From assembly GCA_017447325.1 (NCBI GenBank), contig JAFSNU010000215.1:1-7151 (forward strand): a DNA stretch of 7,151 nucleotides, read 5' to 3'. This DNA is from Synergistaceae bacterium (lineage in GTDB: Bacteria > Synergistota > Synergistia > Synergistales > Aminobacteriaceae). The notes beneath the pieces are model-generated. The model was not told where the DNA came from. It made no database searches and worked only from the letters and a program-made list of their open reading frames with translations. The translations under genes were made by a program, and so were the position numbers. This document shows, one piece after another, positions 5,178 through 7,151 of this stretch. Position 1 is the first letter of the stretch. Each line of letters opens with the position of its first letter.

Positions 5178-5186
5178 GTATCAGCC

Positions 5187-5801
5187 TTAGGGTTGCGCAT
5201 CGGACGGCGCGGGGTGTGAGCTTTTAGGCGATATTGGGATGGAAAAAGCCCCATTCCAAAAATCAGCCGCCCCATATATCGCATTTTCCATTTCTTTTAC
5301 TTGTGTATATTTTTTTGCAAATTTCGAAAAATATTCAGTTATAGGGTCAACGCCGCTTTTTATTATAGTTTCTATTATATCTGAAGCTTTTTCCTTTATA
5401 GCCGGTTCATTAAAACGCGCCAAAAATACATTAGCATAAAATTTTATAATAGCGTTAAAATCTAAAAGACCTTCATAAAACTCATTATCTGATAAAAGAT
5501 TATCGACAAGCGGCAATATTTCACTGTCACATTCTTTTATTTTCTTGATGGCCACGCCCGATAAATTTAATTCTTGATGTTCGCGCTTATCTTGCGGCTC
5601 AACGCCCGTTAGCAAGAAGTCACACGATACGCCGAAATAATCAGCAAGCTTGATTATAGTGTCACAACGAGGCAAGGCCTTACCTGTAAAGTATGAAGTG
5701 ACAGCCTGACGTGATACGCCTAAATATTCAGCTATTTTTTCATCTGTTACACCTTTTTTATTCTTTAAAAATTTTAAAGTCTTAGAAAAATTATTATCCA
5801 T
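5187..5801 (-). CDS. XRE/Cro-C1-type transcriptional repressor
   Basis: Product of 204 residues on the minus strand. Residues 6-62 form a canonical five-helix HTH_3 domain: LKFLKNKKGVTDEKIAEYLG leads into the recognition segment VSRQAVTSYFTG, ending ADYFGVSCDFLLTG. Residues 65-204 are a mostly helical region of unknown family; there is no visible LexA-type protease Ser/Lys dyad motif, so induction by self-cleavage is not indicated. The ribosome binding site GGGAG (5815-5811) lies nine bases before ATG. The gene is divergent from the AlpA-like operon and shares its promoter zone, so it probably represses itself and that operon, in the manner of a phage or ICE switch. Its isoleucines are mostly ATA, like the helicase half of the primase gene and unlike parA, which suggests a different origin from its neighbours. 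Confidence 0.9.
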   Translation of the reverse strand: MDNNFSKTLKFLKNKKGVTDEKIAEYLGVSRQAVTSYFTGKALPRCDTIIKLADYFGVSCDFLLTGVEPQDKREHQELNLSGVAIKKIKECDSEILPLVDNLLSDNEFYEGLLDFNAIIKFYANVFLARFNEPAIKEKASDIIETIIKSGVDPITEYFSKFAKKYTQVKEMENAIYGAADFWNGAFSIPISPKSSHPAPSDAQP

Positions 5802-5816
5802 AAAATAACACTCCCA

Positions 5817-5839
5817 TAATGCAAATTATATTAGCATTA
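5817..5839. promoter_or_regulatory. Candidate operator TAATGC-N11-GCATTA
   Basis: TAATGC (5817-5822) and GCATTA (5834-5839) are exact inverted arms overlapping the -10 of the XRE promoter and the start of its leader. Position and symmetry suit autoregulation by a dimeric XRE repressor. Confidence 0.5.
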
Positions 5840-5864
5840 TATAACAAGCTAAAATTATTTGCAA
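5836..5864 (-). promoter_or_regulatory. XRE gene promoter TTGCAA-N17-TATAAT
   Basis: Read on the minus strand, TTGCAA (5864-5859) and a perfect TATAAT (5841-5836) are 17 bp apart. The start would be near 5829, about 28 bases before the ATG. Confidence 0.7.
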
Positions 5865-5887
5865 TTTTTTGTGTTTTATGCTATATT
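5859..5887 (+). promoter_or_regulatory. AlpA-operon promoter TTGCAA-N17-TATATT using the same -35
   Basis: The same six bases TTGCAA (5859-5864), which are their own reverse complement, stand 17 bp before TATATT (5882-5887) on the plus strand. The start would be near 5894, giving a leader of almost 150 bases before the AlpA-like gene. Only one polymerase could use the shared hexamer at a time. Confidence 0.62.
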
Positions 5888-6040
5888 TAGAAACAACAAA
5901 GGCCGAATGCTTGAACTTACCAGGGACGAGCAAACGGCATTTGAAAAAATTTAATAAGTCAGCGGGGTGAGATATGAAATAACACCGGCGCAAATTTAAA
6001 TATTGTTTTTTTATTTTAACATATTAGGGAGGACGATTAT

Positions 6041-6223
6041 ATGACAGAAAGAAAATATTTAGCTATTAACGAGGCAGCGCGATTTTTAGGCGTATCGCGC
6101 TCAAAATTTTATAGTTTATTGAAAAACAACACATTCCCAGCAAGTCTTAAATTTGACGGAGTAAGGCGTTGGAACGTTGACGAGATTGATAATTGGGCGC
6201 AGGCGCAGGCGGCGGGCAATTAG
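6041..6223 (+). CDS. AlpA/excisionase-like small DNA-binding protein
   Basis: Product of 60 residues, nearly all one MerR-like winged helix-turn-helix of the HTH_17/AlpA kind: YLAINEAARFLGVSRSKFYSLLK (helix-turn-helix, 6-28), then a wing FPASLKFDGVRRWNVDEIDNWAQ (33-55). Such proteins act as excisionases (Xis), as activators such as P4-like AlpA, or as plasmid copy or replication regulators. No integrase is visible, so a regulatory or replication role seems more likely than excision. The ribosome binding site AGGGAGGA (6026-6033) is very strong and seven bases before ATG. It is the first gene of the rightward operon leading to the primase and is divergent from the XRE repressor. The C-terminal AQAQAAGN is encoded by a short GCGCAG-type repeat. 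Confidence 0.85.
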   Translation: MTERKYLAINEAARFLGVSRSKFYSLLKNNTFPASLKFDGVRRWNVDEIDNWAQAQAAGN

Positions 6224-6240
6224 GAAGGGGGCAGTACTTA

Positions 6241-6507
6241 ATGAAAAAATTTAAAGTAAAAGACAAAACAGCGGCGCAACTTGCTCAAGCCTTTAAACGA
6301 CACGAGCAGGCTATTATCCAACTTACCGCCGAGCTTGTAAAAAATTTATCTGACATAGCAGAGAGAAGCCGCAAGACTGTTATCCTACAGGGTGATAAAA
6401 TTGCAGACGCGCACGCAGACTATATTAAAGCGTTGTACGCGAGTACGTTGGTAGCAGACGCAACGGCGAGACCGAGCGTTGATGACATTTTTGCAAAAAG
6501 GAGTTAA
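6241..6507 (+). CDS. Unknown small helical protein
   Basis: Product of 88 residues. I chose the ATG at 6241 because AAGGGGG (6225-6231) lies nine bases before it; an upstream in-frame TTG at 6193 overlaps the AlpA-like gene and would add a Gly-rich tail with no ribosome binding site. The protein begins with a basic stretch (MKKFKVKDKT) and is then mostly helical, with heptad-like spacing in AQLAQAFKRHEQAIIQLTAELVKNLSDIAERS that suggests a coiled coil. No membrane segment or catalytic motif is seen. It lies 17 bases after the AlpA-like gene, and its stop sits inside the ribosome binding site region of the next gene, so it is part of one operon. Function unknown. Confidence 0.72.
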   Translation: MKKFKVKDKTAAQLAQAFKRHEQAIIQLTAELVKNLSDIAERSRKTVILQGDKIADAHADYIKALYASTLVADATARPSVDDIFAKRS

Positions 6508-6512
6508 GTATA

Positions 6513-6650
6513 ATGCAAGTCGACCAGTGGTTATTAGAGATGTTGACAGAAGCTATTTCGGACGCGCCAAGTGATGATGTCCTGTTCGCGGCGCAACTGT
6601 TCGGAATTTGTAAGATGTACGCGGCCAAGCTTGCGGCATTAGGCGCATAG
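6513..6650 (+). CDS. Small acidic protein of unknown function
   Basis: Product of 45 residues starting MQVDQWLLEMLTEAIS and ending YAAKLAALGA. AGGAG at 6499-6503 lies nine bases before ATG, overlapping the end of the 88-residue gene, a typical operon junction. The protein is probably two or three amphipathic helices; it has a net acidic N-terminal half and no membrane span. No family recognised. The strong ribosome binding site and tight spacing are the main support. Confidence 0.6.
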   Translation: MQVDQWLLEMLTEAISDAPSDDVLFAAQLFGICKMYAAKLAALGA

Positions 6651-6761
6651 AGATGACACGGAGCGGCGATAGCTCTCAAATTATTGTGAGCTTATTCAAG
6701 CCTAAAGGCAGCCCGAGCTAAATGGAGATTATTTGTTTAGCACTCTCAGATTTTATTGTTC

Positions 6762-6796
6762 AGCGCGAGCCCGTTTGTTGGCGGCGGGCTTACGCT
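6762..6796 (+). other. GC-rich hairpin between small genes, possible attenuator
   Basis: AGCCCG (6768-6773) pairs with CGGGCT (6785-6790). The outer AGCG (6762-6765) and CGCT (6793-6796) extend the stem after a 2x2 mismatch. A pyrimidine-rich CTTTCTT follows, which is too broken for a confident terminator. It could lower read-through toward the primase gene. Confidence 0.4.
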
Positions 6797-6817
6797 CTTT
6801 CTTGGCCGATTAGGAAA

Positions 6818-6955
6818 ATGGAAAATTTAAGCATGAGTTTAAATACTGTTATAATAAACAAGGCGGCTCAAAGCTTAAATGAGATTAAGTCAATGAGCCG
6901 CACCACAACGCAGGATTATTATACCATAAAATCCCGCGTTGATTTTGATATGTAA
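6818..6955 (+). CDS. Small protein of unknown function before the primase gene
   Basis: Product of 45 residues, MENLSMSLNTVIINK to YYTIKSRVDFDM. The frame is open back to 6722, but that longer form would run through the GC-rich hairpin, has no ribosome binding site and has an unnatural composition (VCWRRAYALSW), so I prefer the ATG at 6818 with AGGAAA just before it; an ATG at 6833 is also possible. Residues 7-30 look helical and amphipathic. The stop lies 17 bases before the primase start, inside the loop of a stem that covers the primase ribosome binding site, so its translation could open that stem. Moderate to low certainty that it is made. Confidence 0.42.
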   Translation: MENLSMSLNTVIINKAAQSLNEIKSMSRTTTQDYYTIKSRVDFDM

Positions 6956-6968
6956 AGCGAGGGATTTT
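6928..6968 (+). promoter_or_regulatory. Stem covering the primase ribosome binding site
   Basis: AAAATCCCGCG (6928-6938) is complementary to CGAGGGATTTT (6958-6968) in ten of eleven positions. The right arm contains GAGGGA (6959-6964), the ribosome binding site of the primase ATG at 6973. Folded, the mRNA would hide that site; a ribosome translating the upstream small gene to its stop at 6955 would disrupt the left arm. The right arm with ATTTTATT might also act as a weak terminator. Confidence 0.5.
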
Positions 6969-6972
6969 ATTA

Positions 6973-7151
6973 ATGATACGTGAACAGGCAATAGCCGAGC
7001 TTAAGGGTTGTTTGAAAGATTATTTAGAGACGCGGGGAATTGACACGCGGCAAAATTTCAGATGTTTAAATCCACAGCATGAAGACAAAAATCCAAGCAT
7101 GGGATTTGACGCGGCTAATAATCAAGCACACTGCTTTTCTTGTGACGCGAA
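6973..7151 (+). CDS. Primase N-terminus with CHC2-type zinc finger, 3' partial
   Basis: Fifty-nine residues are visible before the window ends. After a helical segment (MIREQAIAELKGCLKDYLETRG) comes FRCLNPQHEDKNPSM and, after a short hairpin, AHCFSCDA. The Cys/His spacing and the NPSM and CFSC words are typical of the zinc-ribbon at the start of DnaG-type and gp4-type primases, which reads template DNA. ATG at 6973 is preceded by GAGGGA at the normal distance. The gene is probably the front part of the primase-helicase that opens the window: if the replicon is circular the two are one gene, with perhaps 100 or more residues of the primase core lying in DNA not shown. Confidence 0.85.
   Translation, partial: MIREQAIAELKGCLKDYLETRGIDTRQNFRCLNPQHEDKNPSMGFDAANNQAHCFSCDA

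Noticed and set aside
5239..5439. 66-residue plus-strand ORF with hydrophobic segments
   Set aside because: Lies inside the XRE gene on the other strand and downstream of the terminator; hydrophobicity is the usual product of antisense helical coding.
6193..6240. TTG start for the 88-residue protein
   Set aside because: Overlaps the AlpA-like gene and adds a Gly-rich tail from repetitive DNA; ATG 6241 has a good ribosome binding site.
6653..6721. 22-residue ORF between the 45-residue gene and position 6722
   Set aside because: Start and stop are chained to neighbouring frames, but there is no ribosome binding site and the region folds into a partial hairpin (AGCTCTCA / TGTGAGCT); length is within chance.
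6722..6817. Upstream extension of the 6818 gene to ATG 6722
   Set aside because: No ribosome binding site, passes through a GC-rich hairpin, and its residues look non-coding; the 6818 start is better supported.

Overview
The window reads as most of a small bacterial plasmid, or a plasmid-like mobile element. It carries a replication primase-helicase, a ParA/ribbon-helix-helix partition cassette, a Cro/C1-type repressor divergent from an AlpA-like regulator, and a long stretch with no genes. No chromosomal housekeeping genes, relaxase, transposase, rRNA, tRNA or CRISPR array was seen. The DNA is AT-leaning with GC-rich islands (many GCG/GCC words). Strong AGGAGG-type ribosome binding sites and TTGnnn/TATAAT promoters point to a bacterial host, plausibly an anaerobe of Firmicutes-like type. 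The host cannot be named from this sequence.

Layout. (1) 1-1618: C-terminal part of a primase-helicase (TOPRIM, RecA-like ATPase, winged-helix-like tail), open at the window start. (2) 1620-1815: nine 11-bp GCGCCA-type repeats around an AT-rich stretch, a candidate iteron origin or operator. (3) 1864-2304: unrecognised protein, then a rho-independent terminator at 2437-2467. (4) 2305-3616: no credible gene, but many palindromes and diverged repeats. (5) 3617-3830: two tandem 107-bp copies carrying inverted repeats and promoters, just before (6) parA (3850-4614) and a small ribbon-helix-helix partner (4618-5016). (7) 5133-5177: hairpin terminator shared by the partition operon and the convergent XRE gene (5187-5801, minus). 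(8) 5817-5887: divergent promoters that appear to use one palindromic -35 hexamer. (9) 6041-6955: AlpA-like regulator and three small unknown proteins. (10) 6973-7151: zinc-finger start of a primase gene, running off the end.

The right end encodes the N-terminal zinc finger of a primase and the left end encodes the TOPRIM-helicase remainder of one. The simplest reading is a circular replicon opened inside one gene. On that reading a single rightward operon runs alpA-like, small proteins, primase-helicase, iterons, 1864 gene, terminator. The XRE repressor would control it from the divergent promoter, and the partition cassette would have its own repeat-embedded promoters. No classical Rep initiator was recognised, so initiation may depend on the primase-helicase, on one of the small unknown proteins, on structured DNA or RNA in the gene-less region, or on a gene outside the window.
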